Under the pieces are notes generated by a model. It did no database searches and was not told the origin of the DNA. It saw nothing but the letters and a program-made list of their open reading frames with translations. Source: Bacillus pseudomycoides (GTDB lineage: Bacteria > Bacillota > Bacilli > Bacillales > Bacillaceae_G). Taken from it: 64,000 nucleotides of DNA. The translations under genes were made by a program, and so were the position numbers. Below, piece after piece: positions 32,299 to 41,454 of the stretch (position 1 is the first letter of the stretch; every line of letters begins with the position of its first letter). Where the stretch lies: contig NZ_NVOY01000004.1 in NCBI RefSeq assembly GCF_002551005.1, positions 1-64,000 on the forward strand, given 5' to 3'.

Positions 32299-32658
32299 TT
32301 ACTTACATTGTTCTAAAATATTTTGTAACGTATAATGAATTGCTTGATGCGTTTCAAAAAAACGTTTTCCATTCATTTTCTTCGCAAAGCACTGCAAAGA
32401 ATTATTTTGTAAATTTGTACATACTTGTTCAATTTGCTGTACATGTATGTATTTAGGCTTTGTACGCTGCAACCAATCCAAAGCGATTTGTTTCCACTCT
32501 TCTAAGTTTTGATCCACTATAGATACGAATGGCTTTATATCATGATAAAAGTCAAATTCACATTCTTCACTTTCTCTTTTTTTTATAATTGTTTCATCGT
32601 TATACTCAATTAGTTTTTTTGTTAATTCAATCAATGTTATATATTCCACTATTCCCAC
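32299..32658 (-). CDS. yppE: YppE-like protein (DUF1798)
   Basis: This protein of up to 119 residues matches the YppE/DUF1798 family, small four-helix cytosolic proteins of unknown function. Recognisable parts are ELTKKLIEYNDETIIK near the start, the EFDFYHDIKPFVS region and the final helix RFFETHQAIHYTLQNIL. The frame opens with GTG 32658, but a GTG at 32649, with GGTGGG just upstream, is an equally good start (116 residues). It follows the unnamed 32663 gene by 4 bases, so the two are cotranscribed. Confidence 0.82.
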   Translation of the reverse strand: MGIVEYITLIELTKKLIEYNDETIIKKRESEECEFDFYHDIKPFVSIVDQNLEEWKQIALDWLQRTKPKYIHVQQIEQVCTNLQNNSLQCFAKKMNGKRFFETHQAIHYTLQNILEQCK

Positions 32659-32662
32659 CTAC

Positions 32663-32905
32663 TTATATACTAACGGCTACTATTTGAAACGTTTGTACCC
32701 AGTTACCTTTCTCTTCATGATTCAATAATTTCGTTTCCATATGCTTCATATGCATTTCCATTACCTCTACTTTATTGACTACAAATTCTCTTTTATCCTT
32801 AAGCGCATGATCAACCATAAGCGACACGTTCATTTCAAGCAAATCAAGAGTATTTAACATTTGATCCATTTTTTTCATTACATCTTCTTTCTGAACCATT
32901 TTCAT
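32663..32905 (-). CDS. Small helical hypothetical protein in the ypp cluster
   Basis: The frame gives 80 residues from ATG 32905, chosen because GGGAGG is 10 bases upstream; an ATG three codons earlier is too close to that site. It is methionine-rich and predicted to be one or two long helices (MDQMLNTLDLLEMNVSLMVD, VEVMEMHMKHMETKLLN). By position it replaces yppD of B. subtilis, but I cannot claim homology. It is upstream of and cotranscribed with yppE. Confidence 0.65.
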   Translation of the reverse strand: MKMVQKEDVMKKMDQMLNTLDLLEMNVSLMVDHALKDKREFVVNKVEVMEMHMKHMETKLLNHEEKGNWVQTFQIVAVSI

Positions 32906-33067
32906 CTTCAACATGCCTCCCTCTTTGCTTTTTCTTTGTCATGTTAATTCGCCAGCTCTATTTTTACTCCTGCATGCTTGACAAAACTAGTTGTAATTCG
33001 GCAAAGAAAGTGATTTTTTGTATGAAGTTTATGAAAGTGGCAACAATACGAAAGGGAGGTGTCGACA

Positions 33068-33175
33068 TTGGCTAAAAACAAAAATGAAAACAAGAAAAAA
33101 CAACCTCAAAACAAACAAAACAAACCAGAAACAGGAAACCCAAAATTAGACGGTCCAAATTTTCCTGCAACATAA
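33068..33175 (+). CDS. sspM: SspM-like small acid-soluble spore protein
   Basis: This 35-codon gene starts at TTG 33068 with GGGAGG 8 bases upstream. The product is Lys/Asn/Gln-rich (start MAKNKNENKKKQPQNK) and ends PKLDGPNFPAT, close to the KKLGGPNRPST end of B. subtilis SspM, which I recall from this part of the map near recU. Minor SASPs of this type are made in the forespore. A GTATGAA / CAACAATA pair upstream (about 33019-33049) is vaguely sigma-G-like. A terminator follows at 33235. Confidence 0.68.
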   Translation: MAKNKNENKKKQPQNKQNKPETGNPKLDGPNFPAT

Positions 33176-33234
33176 AATGAACGTTTTTCTTACTGATGGT
33201 CAGTTGAACTAAACGAAATCTTACAGATGGTTTA

Positions 33235-33266
33235 AATCCCGCTTTCCGCAAAGCGGGATTTTTCTA
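33235..33266 (+). terminator. Terminator after the sspM-like gene
   Basis: AATCCCGCTTT and AAAGCGGGATT pair around CCGC and are followed by TTTCTATT on the plus strand. Confidence 0.88.
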
Positions 33267-33340
33267 TTATATCATGAATATAAAACTTCCCACCTATTTT
33301 ATTGCTGTACAGACATTCTCCTTTTCCTCTTCTACATAAT

Positions 33341-34345
33341 TCATCTTAAAAAAATATGTAATGAAGCAAAGAAATGCAATTGCTTCTGTTTTTGCAAAAA
33401 CCATTCTGTCATTTCAACTTCTTCTTTTGGCTCTTCAAATAAAAACAGCTCTTCTACACCCACTCCTGACTGAAGCCAATCTTTCTCTGCCTTACGGTGA
33501 TGGGAAACAACAGAAAATACATCACGAAGCTGCGGCGTATCTTGTTCCTTAGATACATTAAAATATTGTTCATAATCGAATCTGGATCCCGTATGAACTG
33601 TTTGAGAAGAAAATGTATAAAATAACTCCTTATAAGTTGGATGAAACAACAACCATGCTAATCGCTTCCCTAATTCAATTCTCTTTGTTAATGTCTCAAA
33701 TTGATGGACAGAAAAACCATATAAATTTCCAGATATTGCCGGAAATATTACTGCACTAAAATGAAATAACTCTTGAAATTTAAACATCAAAGTTTGAAAA
33801 ATATGCTTTTGATAAAAAGGATGCTCAATTACAGGTTCTTGAATCGTGCATTGTTCATTAATAATAAGAGCTGTCATAAGTCGTTCTTCTTTTTTTTGCT
33901 CCCAAAAACGAGACCATTCCACTTCCATAAATACTGAAACGGAAAACATTTGTAATAAATGAAACAATGGCTTTTTCATTCGTTTACTAAATTCGTACAA
34001 TAACAACTGTGGATACGCATCTAAAAAAATAAGCCAATTCGCACGTTCGTATGTAAGAAATAGTTGTTTCCGTGTCTCCTTAGATAAAACTTTTGGATAA
34101 TATTTTCCTTCTAAATCTGTCATATTCCAGCCTGCATTTCGAGATACCATACTAGCTAAAAATGACCAACGAATCTCTTTGTTGCGCTCATAGTATTCTT
34201 TGTAAGCATGTGTACGCGAAATGTTATCAGCATTCGCAAGAATCGTTTGTTGCTGAATATAATTTACGAGCTCTTTTTCTTCATTTGTATAAGAAGATAT
34301 CTTTCTTTTTTGTCTTATTTTTTCATATTCACTTTGCGCAAACAC
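33341..34345 (-). CDS. yppC: YppC-like protein (DUF2515)
   Basis: This 334-residue protein matches the YppC/DUF2515 family of Bacilli: NADNISRTHAYKEYYERNKEI near residue 38, WSFLASMVSRNAGWNMTDLEG, and the central YERANWLIFLDAYPQLLLYE. It is rich in aromatic residues and helices but has no clear transmembrane or signal segment. Function is unknown. It is divergent from recU, as in B. subtilis. The ATG 34345 has an AGGAGGTGAT-type binding site. Confidence 0.88.
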   Translation of the reverse strand: MFAQSEYEKIRQKRKISSYTNEEKELVNYIQQQTILANADNISRTHAYKEYYERNKEIRWSFLASMVSRNAGWNMTDLEGKYYPKVLSKETRKQLFLTYERANWLIFLDAYPQLLLYEFSKRMKKPLFHLLQMFSVSVFMEVEWSRFWEQKKEERLMTALIINEQCTIQEPVIEHPFYQKHIFQTLMFKFQELFHFSAVIFPAISGNLYGFSVHQFETLTKRIELGKRLAWLLFHPTYKELFYTFSSQTVHTGSRFDYEQYFNVSKEQDTPQLRDVFSVVSHHRKAEKDWLQSGVGVEELFLFEEPKEEVEMTEWFLQKQKQLHFFASLHIFLR

Positions 34346-34448
34346 AATGCTATCACCTCCTATCTCTCCAAAAAAATAGCCTATTTTTTATTTTTTTTGA
34401 TATAATCACCTTTGTAAGTAATTCTATGCAATTTGGAGTGGACAAATT

Positions 34449-35054
34449 ATGACCATTCGTTACCCAAACGGAAGAAAGTATACTCAGACTCAACCAACCC
34501 ATAACCTGTCACCTATAAGAAAACACACTTATAGTAACAGAGGGATGTCCCTTGAAGAGGAACTGAATGAAACAAATCAATACTATTTAACTCATAATAT
34601 TGCTTGTGTGCATAAAAAGCCGACCCCTCTTCAAATCGTAAAGGTCGATTATCCAAAACGAAGCGCTGCCGTAATTAAAGAAGCGTACTTTAAACAACCT
34701 TCTACAACTGATTACAACGGTGTATACAAAGGCAAATACATTGATTTTGAAGCGAAAGAGACGAAAAATAAAACGAGCTTTCCTTTGCAAAACTTCCATC
34801 TTCATCAAATCAATCATATGAAGGAAGTATTAGCTCATAGCGGAATTGCATTTGTTATTATTAAATTTACTCTTTACGATGAATTTTATTTATTGGATGC
34901 AAAACATATTGTTACATTTTGGAATCGACAAGAAGATGGTGGACGTAAATCCATTACAAAAGAAGAAATAGAAGAACATGGGTACTTATTACAATGCGGA
35001 TATCATCCCCGCATTGATTATATTCACACACTAGACACACTTTATTTTTCGTGA
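34449..35054 (+). CDS. recU: RecU, Holliday junction resolvase
   Basis: The 201-residue protein resolves four-way DNA junctions in recombination and helps segregate chromosomes. It has the RecU N-terminal tail ([11 protein letters not shown]), a type II endonuclease-like core with the metal-site motif [12 protein letters not shown] near residue 95, and [17 protein letters not shown]. It starts at ATG 34449 and is 65 bases upstream of ponA on the same strand, reproducing the recU-ponA operon of B. subtilis. Confidence 0.96.
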   Translation: MTIRYPNGRKYTQTQPTHNLSPIRKHTYSNRGMSLEEELNETNQYYLTHNIACVHKKPTPLQIVKVDYPKRSAAVIKEAYFKQPSTTDYNGVYKGKYIDFEAKETKNKTSFPLQNFHLHQINHMKEVLAHSGIAFVIIKFTLYDEFYLLDAKHIVTFWNRQEDGGRKSITKEEIEEHGYLLQCGYHPRIDYIHTLDTLYFS

Positions 35055-35119
35055 TAGAGTCAACAATAAGGCTCATTTTTCGACTTTTGGGGAGAAAATG
35101 AAAGGTAGGAGAAAGTATA

Positions 35120-37696
35120 ATGTCAGAAAATTATCGTTCTCGTGAAGAACGAAAACAAGTTCAAAAACAGAAGCAAGAACATCCTAAAAAAGAGAAACCA
35201 AAGAAAAAAGGTTCTTTTCTACGTAAATTTCTAATCGCTTGCTTATTAATTGGCATTGTGACACTAGTAGCTGGGGTTTCCGCTTTCTTTGTTATGGTAA
35301 AAGATGCTCCAAAACTAGATAAAGCAAAGCTTGAAGTTCCATTATCAACAAAATTTTATGATAAAGATGGAAAATTCCTCTATGAATACGGCGCTGAGAA
35401 ACGAACGAAGGTCACATATGATCAAATTCCCAAAGTAGTAGAAAAAGCCTTCATAGCTACAGAAGATTCACGCTTTTATGAGCACAATGGGATTGATTTT
35501 AAGCGTACGACGAAAGCCATCTTCGAAAACGTAACAGGTGGTTTTGGTTCTCAAGGCGGTAGTACCATTACACAGCAAGTTATTAAAAACTATTTCTTGA
35601 CGATGGAAAAAACAACGAAACGTAAAGTACAAGAATGGTATTTAGCTTACAAACTAGAGCAGCAATATTCAAAACATGAAATTTTAGAAATGTATTTAAA
35701 CAAAATTAACTTAGGTAACCGCTCATACGGAATTGCAACTGCTGCGCAAAATTATTATGGGAAAGAATTAAAAGATTTAAAATTAAACGAAGCAGCGATG
35801 CTTGCAGGATTACCACAAGGTCCTAATAAATTTGATCCTACAAAACCAGAAAATGTGAAAGCTGCCACTGAACGACGCGACACAGTATTATATTTAATGA
35901 ACAGACATGGCTATATTACAAAGCAAGAGATGGAAGATGCAAAAAAAATCCCAGTAACAGAAGGTCTTAAACCGTCTCAAGAAGCAACGCAAATGCCATA
36001 TCCAGCATTTATAGATGGTGCCGTAAAAGAACTTGAGGCAGCAGATAAAGATGTAAACATTGGTTCTGATGGTCTTAATATCTATCTAACATTAGATACA
36101 AAAGCTCAAGACTATGCGGATAAAATGTTGAACACAGAAGAAATCATTAATTATCCTGATGAAAAGTTCCAAGGTGCATTCGTATTTATGGATACGGAAA
36201 CAGGTGAAGTTCGTGCACTCGGGAGCGGACGCGGTGAAAATAAAGCAACATTTAAAGGGCAAAATATGGCTATTGACATGCAGCGCCAAGTTGGTTCAAC
36301 TATGAAACCAGTCTTTGACTACGGCCCTGCTGTTGAATACAAACAATGGTCTACGTATCATCAAGTTGATGACTCGACGTTCTATTATGAAACTGATTCA
36401 AAACGAGAGGTTCGAAATTTTGACAACGGTCATAAAGGCATGATGTCAATGCGTGAAGCATTAGCACAATCACGTAACGTTCCAGCTGTAAAAACTGCTA
36501 ATGCAGTCGGCCGTGAGAAAGCACAAGCTTTCGCAGAAGGACTTGGTTTTACATTTGGAAAAGATGGTGCGGTAGAATCAACAGCAATTGGTAGTAATCA
36601 CTCTTCTCCTCTTACAGTTGCAGGAGCATACGCAGCTTACGGAAGTGGCGGTGTATATCATAAACCGCATTTCGTTACAAAAGTAGTCTATCCTGATGGG
36701 AAAGAAGTAAACTATACTCAAAAAGGAAAGCGAGTAATGAAAGATTCTACAGCATATATGGTTACTGATATGATGCGTAGTGTTGTAAAATCTGGTACTG
36801 GTAAAGCAGCAAATATTCCTTCATTAGACGTTGCTGGTAAAACAGGAACAACAAACTATGATGCTAAACAATTACGTGATTATGATTTCCCTGCTTCCGC
36901 AAGTCCTGATAGCTGGTTTGCAGGTTATACACCACAATATACAATGGCTGTATGGACAGGATATAATAAACAAAGTGAAGGATATATTGACAAAAACTCA
37001 TCAGTTATCGCACAGCGTCTGTTTAAAGCGATGATGAGTGAATTTGGAAGTGATACATCTCGCTTTGAAATGCCAAGTAGTGTAGAGCGCATCGGAAGCG
37101 AACTTTATGTTAAAGGTGCAAAAAAAGATGATGTTCCAAAAATCAGTGTAGATGGACCAGCTGGAATCACTCCATCATATGATGCGGCATCACAGACTAT
37201 ATCATTAAGTTGGTCTGCTTCATCCGATTCAGACGTATCTTATTCACTAAGCTATAAAGGTAGTGACGGATCTAGCGGCAGTCCACAAATAAGTGGTACG
37301 AGTGCAACAATTAGCGGTGTCAAACCTGGTGCTACTTATACCATTTCTCTTGTTGCGAAAAAGAACGGTAGCTCTAGTGATCCCGTAACAATAACATATG
37401 TAGTACCTGGCGGCGATGATGCTAAGAAAAAAGCCGAGGAAGATGCAGCTAAGAAAAAGGCTGAAGATGACGCTAAGAAAAAAGCCGAAGATGATGCTAG
37501 GAAAAAAGCTGAAGATGATGCGAAAAAGAAAGCTGAAGATGATAAACAAAATCAAAACCAGAATCAAAACCAGAATCAAAATCAAAACAACGGAAACGGA
37601 AATACCACACCAACCCCACCAGCTGGTGGTGGAAATACTACACCTGGCGGAGGACCTACAAATCCACCAACAGACCCAAATAAACCGAATCAATAA
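35120..37696 (+). CDS. ponA: PonA, class A penicillin-binding protein 1
   Basis: The 858-residue bifunctional enzyme polymerises and cross-links peptidoglycan. A cytoplasmic Lys-rich tail precedes one membrane helix (residues about 30-58). The glycosyltransferase has ATEDSRFYEHNGID and GGSTITQQ. The transpeptidase has STMK (QVGSTMKPVFD), SRN (AQSRNVPAVK) and KTGTT. A fibronectin-III-like domain (about residues 680-755) follows, then a charged tail of KKKAEDDA-type repeats and an Asn/Gln/Pro/Gly-rich end. The binding site is AGGAG. It is partner to GpsB. The low-complexity tail is probably variable in length. Confidence 0.96.
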   Translation: MSENYRSREERKQVQKQKQEHPKKEKPKKKGSFLRKFLIACLLIGIVTLVAGVSAFFVMVKDAPKLDKAKLEVPLSTKFYDKDGKFLYEYGAEKRTKVTYDQIPKVVEKAFIATEDSRFYEHNGIDFKRTTKAIFENVTGGFGSQGGSTITQQVIKNYFLTMEKTTKRKVQEWYLAYKLEQQYSKHEILEMYLNKINLGNRSYGIATAAQNYYGKELKDLKLNEAAMLAGLPQGPNKFDPTKPENVKAATERRDTVLYLMNRHGYITKQEMEDAKKIPVTEGLKPSQEATQMPYPAFIDGAVKELEAADKDVNIGSDGLNIYLTLDTKAQDYADKMLNTEEIINYPDEKFQGAFVFMDTETGEVRALGSGRGENKATFKGQNMAIDMQRQVGSTMKPVFDYGPAVEYKQWSTYHQVDDSTFYYETDSKREVRNFDNGHKGMMSMREALAQSRNVPAVKTANAVGREKAQAFAEGLGFTFGKDGAVESTAIGSNHSSPLTVAGAYAAYGSGGVYHKPHFVTKVVYPDGKEVNYTQKGKRVMKDSTAYMVTDMMRSVVKSGTGKAANIPSLDVAGKTGTTNYDAKQLRDYDFPASASPDSWFAGYTPQYTMAVWTGYNKQSEGYIDKNSSVIAQRLFKAMMSEFGSDTSRFEMPSSVERIGSELYVKGAKKDDVPKISVDGPAGITPSYDAASQTISLSWSASSDSDVSYSLSYKGSDGSSGSPQISGTSATISGVKPGATYTISLVAKKNGSSSDPVTITYVVPGGDDAKKKAEEDAAKKKAEDDAKKKAEDDARKKAEDDAKKKAEDDKQNQNQNQNQNQNQNNGNGNTTPTPPAGGGNTTPGGGPTNPPTDPNKPNQ

Positions 37697-37706
37697 TTAC
37701 GATAGT

Positions 37707-37749
37707 GAAAAAAGAAGCCATCTTCCTAGCGGGAAGATGGCTTCTTTTG
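37707..37749. terminator. Bidirectional terminator shared by ponA and ypoC
   Basis: AAAAGAAGCCATCTTCC and GGAAGATGGCTTCTTTT make a 17-base-pair stem with a 5-base loop, TAGCG. T-tracts follow on both strands. The ypoC stop codon (37726-37728) lies inside the hairpin. Confidence 0.93.
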
Positions 37750-38244
37750 CATTATAAGTACTTTTACATATAACTTTTCCACTTCTTCATACAGCTGAGT
37801 GAGCTGAATAAAAGAATGATAATGATCTGGCTTATCCATAATGAATGAAAAACGTTCTAAAAAGTTAACTGGTTTTTTCTCTAGTCTTTCGATTTCTTCA
37901 CTCATATTTTGTAAACTTGTAACAGGTATTCCATTCATCCAATGTAAAATAGATAAAAGATGTCCCGCAAATTGTACCATCGGTGCTTTTGCTTCTTTTC
38001 GATTTCGGTTACGAAATAATGTAGAAATCTCTTCTTTTTTTACTTTCCATACGCTTAATACAGCAGCGATACTTATTTCGATCTCATTCCACGGCTTATA
38101 TTGCTTCTCGATATCAAAGAGAAAGCATGTTTCTTCTACTAACTCTCCAAATGATTTCTCTGCATTGTATGCAATGACAGTCTCATCTTCAAAGAAAGGA
38201 GCCCGCCGAAAGTCATTCGGTATTTCAAGTACTTGCTTCATCAC
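37726..38244 (-). CDS. ypoC: YpoC-like protein
   Basis: This 172-residue protein occupies the position of B. subtilis ypoC, directly after nth, and has the family's features, such as the WNEIEISIAAVLSVWKVKKEE segment. It is soluble-looking and helical; the function is unknown. Its first codons overlap the end of nth by four bases, so it is translationally coupled. Its last codons and stop form part of the terminator hairpin shared with ponA. Confidence 0.85.
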   Translation of the reverse strand: MMKQVLEIPNDFRRAPFFEDETVIAYNAEKSFGELVEETCFLFDIEKQYKPWNEIEISIAAVLSVWKVKKEEISTLFRNRNRKEAKAPMVQFAGHLLSILHWMNGIPVTSLQNMSEEIERLEKKPVNFLERFSFIMDKPDHYHSFIQLTQLYEEVEKLYVKVLIMQKKPSSR

Positions 38245-38894
38245 TTTTCCTTTCCCTTCATACGCTTCTTTCCTTCACGGCATATCTCTAATAACTTACA
38301 TTCTTCACACTGCGGGCGCTGTGCTTTGCAGTGATAACGCCCAAAGAAAATCATGCGGTGATGTGTTACTCCCCACTCTTCCATCGGTACTTTCTTCATT
38401 AACGTCTTTTCTACTTCTAATACAGAATCTTTCCATTTACAAAAGGCAAGTCGTTTACTAACACGCTCTACATGCGTATCAACCGCAATAGCTGGAACGC
38501 CAAATGCAACAGAAACAACAACGTTTGCTGTTTTTCGTCCTACACCTGGCAGCTTCGTTAATTCATCTCGATCTTGCGGCACCTCTCCACCATATTCATC
38601 AATAAGCATACGACATAGCTTTTGAATATTTTTCGCTTTATTTCTGTACAAACCAATAGAGCGAATATCTTGCTGTAATTCTTCTAGAGATACTTTTAAA
38701 TAATCTTCTGGTGTTTTATATTTCTGAAATAAACTTTTTGTTACTTTATTTACAAGAACATCTGTACACTGTGCAGATAGCGCAACCGCAATAACAAGTT
38801 CAAATGCGTTGTCATGATTCAGTTCACAATGCGCTTCTGGGTACATCTCTCCCATTACATCAAGACAGTGTCTAATTTGTGTTTTATTTAGCAT
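38241..38894 (-). CDS. nth: Nth, endonuclease III
   Basis: The 217-residue DNA glycosylase/AP lyase excises oxidised pyrimidines. It has the helix-hairpin-helix LPGVGRKTANVVVSVAFG with the catalytic lysine two positions after VGR, the catalytic aspartate in AVDTHVERVSKRL, and a 4Fe-4S ligand set CKAQRPQCEECKLLEIC (C-X6-C-X2-C-X5-C). It lies between dnaD and ypoC in one operon, as in B. subtilis. The start is ATG 38894. Confidence 0.97.
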   Translation of the reverse strand: MLNKTQIRHCLDVMGEMYPEAHCELNHDNAFELVIAVALSAQCTDVLVNKVTKSLFQKYKTPEDYLKVSLEELQQDIRSIGLYRNKAKNIQKLCRMLIDEYGGEVPQDRDELTKLPGVGRKTANVVVSVAFGVPAIAVDTHVERVSKRLAFCKWKDSVLEVEKTLMKKVPMEEWGVTHHRMIFFGRYHCKAQRPQCEECKLLEICREGKKRMKGKEK

Positions 38895-38909
38895 TATTTC
38901 CTCCTACCA

Positions 38910-39623
38910 TTACTGCTCCAGCCAATTATAAAATGGCACTTTTCCAGTATACTTCGTTTCTTGGCGTGATATTTGCTGATTCCGCTGTTGACTTTCTCTA
39001 AATTTCCGTCCTTGATTTTGTGCTTGATCCACCGTTTTAATTCCGTTCTTCTTCCATTCAAACAATATACGATCAATATAACGGAAGTTCAGTTTTCCGC
39101 TCATAACAGCTTCGCGAAGAGCAGTTTGAATTAAAAGTGGATCGTGATGATCTTGATCTTGCCACATCGCTAATGTCTCACACTCAAATGGAGATAAAGG
39201 TCTACCAAATTCATGCTCAAATACTGTATATAAATTTATTTGTAATTGCTTTTGTTCTCGCTCTTCCTCTTCAATGTTTTCACTCATTAAAAAATGTAAT
39301 ATTTTTTCCCAAAGAGGCTGTAGTGAATAACTTTCACAAATCATTGCCGCAGGTTTCCGGCCTCCTTCTAACGCTAAAAAACCTTTTTGGATTAACGTCT
39401 GAATAATCTCCATACACTTTGTTTGTGTAATCGTCATCCGCTCTGCAATTTCTCCTGGTGTCGGGAAAGAATTTCCTGATTCTAAAAATGTGTGCACATG
39501 CAGCAGTACCATAAACTCAATTTCATTTAAACCGAGTTTTTTGTAATGCATCATTAATAATTTTGGAATCGCAATACTACCTTGTTCAAACCACTCTAAC
39601 ATGATTTTCTTCTTCATACTCAA
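38910..39623 (-). CDS. dnaD: DnaD, primosome component
   Basis: The 237-residue replication restart and initiation protein has an N-terminal winged-helix domain (residues about 1-100; TPGEIAERMTITQTKCMEI) and a C-terminal DnaD/DnaB2 domain with FGRPLSPFECETLAMW and the terminal ILFEWKKNGIKTV motif that binds single-stranded DNA. With DnaB and DnaI it loads the replicative helicase. It is the first gene of the dnaD-nth-ypoC operon. The asnS gene found next to dnaD in B. subtilis is absent here. Confidence 0.95.
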   Translation of the reverse strand: MSMKKKIMLEWFEQGSIAIPKLLMMHYKKLGLNEIEFMVLLHVHTFLESGNSFPTPGEIAERMTITQTKCMEIIQTLIQKGFLALEGGRKPAAMICESYSLQPLWEKILHFLMSENIEEEEREQKQLQINLYTVFEHEFGRPLSPFECETLAMWQDQDHHDPLLIQTALREAVMSGKLNFRYIDRILFEWKKNGIKTVDQAQNQGRKFRESQQRNQQISRQETKYTGKVPFYNWLEQ

Positions 39624-39678
39624 ACACCTCGCTTTCTAGTATAACACACCTTTTCATATTTTCTTTTGGCACAATTCG

Positions 39679-39713
39679 TCAAAAAAACCTCCCTTTCATA
39701 TAGGGAGGTATCA
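39679..39713 (-). terminator. Terminator of the ypmA-ypmB-aspB transcript
   Basis: ACCTCCCT / AGGGAGGT with a loop of about 7 bases is followed by TTTTTTTGACG on the minus strand, 52 bases after the aspB stop. Confidence 0.88.
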
Positions 39714-39764
39714 TTTGAAACGTCTAATAAACAGTTTGTAGAAGTAAAAATGAAAGAACTGTAC

Positions 39765-40952
39765 TTAGCCTTCCATTTTGTTCTTCATAAATCTATGAAT
39801 ACGTTCTAACGCTTTCTCTAACTGTTCAAGTGAAGTCGCATACGATAAACGAACGTTGTTCGGTGCTCCGAACCCTGTTCCTGGAACGAGGGCAACTTTT
39901 TCTTCTTCTAATAATGCTTTTGCCCATTCATCAACCGTTTCATAACCAGCTAATGCGACTGCTTCTTTTACATTTGGGAACAAATAGAACGCTCCTTGCG
40001 GTTTAATACAAGAGAACCCAGGAATTTGAATTAACTTATCATATACGATATTTAATCGCTCTTCAAATGCTCTGCGCATGATTTCTACAGGCTGTTGATC
40101 TCCAGCATAAGCAGCAATCGTTCCGTACTGTGCAATTGAAGTAGGGTTTGACGTACTATGACTCGCTAAGTTTGTCATTGCCTTAATGAGTTCTTTATTA
40201 CCTGCTGCATAGCCAATGCGCCATCCTGTCATCGAATGCGATTTTGATACACCGTTAATAATAAGCGTCTGTTCTTGTAATTCGTTAGAAAGCTGAGCAA
40301 TTGAGGTATACTCTGCATCACCATAAATTAATTTCTCATAAATTTCATCAGAAACGATTAAAATATCATGCTCTAAACATACTTGCCCAAGCTGCTGCAG
40401 CTCTTCTTTACTATAAATCATCCCTGTTGGGTTGCTAGGTGAGTTAATAATGACAGCTTTCGTTTTCTCTGTAATGACTTGACGTAATTGCTCTCGTGTA
40501 ATTTTGTAATGATTTTCTTCCAAACCATCTACATATACTGGCTCTCCACCTGCAAGCTTCACTTGTTCCGGATAGCTTACCCAATATGGAGTTGGAATGA
40601 TAACTTCATCACCTTCATCAAGTAGTACTTGAAACAACGTATATAAAGCGTGCTTTGCACCGTTACATACAATGATTTGAGATGGTTCATAAGATAAGCT
40701 TTGATCACGCTCAAACTTTTTAATGATTTCTTGTTTTAGCGCAGCTAATCCACCTGTTGGCGTATATTTCGTATAACCTTCTAGCATTGCTTTATAAGCA
40801 GCCTCTATAATATGCTCTGGCGTATTAAAGTCAGGCTCCCCTGCTCCTAAGGCAATCACATCATGTCCTTCTGCTTTTAACGCTTGTGCCTTTGCTGTAA
40901 TTTCTAACGTTGAAGATGGTGTTAGAGCAGCTACTCGCTTTGCTAATTTCAT
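39765..40952 (-). CDS. aspB: AspB, aspartate aminotransferase
   Basis: The 395-residue PLP enzyme of the class I (1-gamma) aminotransferase group interconverts aspartate and oxaloacetate. The PLP lysine is in NGVSKSHSMTGWRIGYAAG, the cofactor aspartate in VSDEIYEKLIYG and the N-terminal signature in GAGEPDFNTP. I chose ATG 40952 (MKLAKRVAAL), which is preceded by AGGGGG; an upstream ATG at 40970 overlaps the ypmB stop region. It is the last gene of the ypmA-ypmB-aspB operon. Confidence 0.94.
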   Translation of the reverse strand: MKLAKRVAALTPSSTLEITAKAQALKAEGHDVIALGAGEPDFNTPEHIIEAAYKAMLEGYTKYTPTGGLAALKQEIIKKFERDQSLSYEPSQIIVCNGAKHALYTLFQVLLDEGDEVIIPTPYWVSYPEQVKLAGGEPVYVDGLEENHYKITREQLRQVITEKTKAVIINSPSNPTGMIYSKEELQQLGQVCLEHDILIVSDEIYEKLIYGDAEYTSIAQLSNELQEQTLIINGVSKSHSMTGWRIGYAAGNKELIKAMTNLASHSTSNPTSIAQYGTIAAYAGDQQPVEIMRRAFEERLNIVYDKLIQIPGFSCIKPQGAFYLFPNVKEAVALAGYETVDEWAKALLEEEKVALVPGTGFGAPNNVRLSYATSLEQLEKALERIHRFMKNKMEG

Positions 40953-40970
40953 CCTGAGTTCCCCCTGCAC

Positions 40971-41447
40971 TTATTTTTCAATACTATATCGTTTTAAAAA
41001 CTTACCATCTTTAAATGCAAGATAATAGTAAGTATAACGATTTTCATCATCAATATATGTAACTTCCCATAATGGAACATTGTTTTCAGCGCCTAATTTT
41101 GCTTTCACGAATTGTTTTGGCTTTCGTTCTTTCGCAACAATTTGCATTGCTTGCTTTTCAGAGATACCTTCACTCGCCTTTTGCACGAGAGTATCTCCTT
41201 TTTTCTCAGGCACCCAAACGATATATTGTTCTCCTTTTTCATTCACACCTTGTACAACTTCATATGGAGTTTGGCCGTTATAATAATCGACTTTTGTTAC
41301 GTTTGTGAGTTTTGCTTTTTCCTTTGCAATCTCAACTGTTTTCGATTCTTTTGGGACTTTTTTCTCCATAGTCGTATTATAAATGTGGCCCCCGTATAAA
41401 ACAACTGCAACGATTACAATAAAAATTGTCAAGATCCACTTTTTCAT
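40971..41447 (-). CDS. ypmB: YpmB-like membrane-anchored PepSY-type protein
   Basis: The protein has 158 residues with an N-terminal membrane anchor (KKWILTIFIVIVAVVLYGG) and an outside domain of two PepSY-like repeats (GISEKQAMQIVAKE and WEVTYIDDENRYTYYYLAFKDG). Family members may bind or restrain wall or protease partners, but the role is not known. I chose ATG 41447; upstream codons (from 41495) overlap ypmA and encode a charged stretch that does not fit the family. It is followed by aspB. Confidence 0.86.
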   Translation of the reverse strand: MKKWILTIFIVIVAVVLYGGHIYNTTMEKKVPKESKTVEIAKEKAKLTNVTKVDYYNGQTPYEVVQGVNEKGEQYIVWVPEKKGDTLVQKASEGISEKQAMQIVAKERKPKQFVKAKLGAENNVPLWEVTYIDDENRYTYYYLAFKDGKFLKRYSIEK

Positions 41448-41454
41448 TGTATCA

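Noticed and set aside
37416-37757. A Lys/Arg-rich frame overlapping the end of ponA
   Set aside because: Shadow of the KKKAEDDA repeats and the terminator read in another frame.
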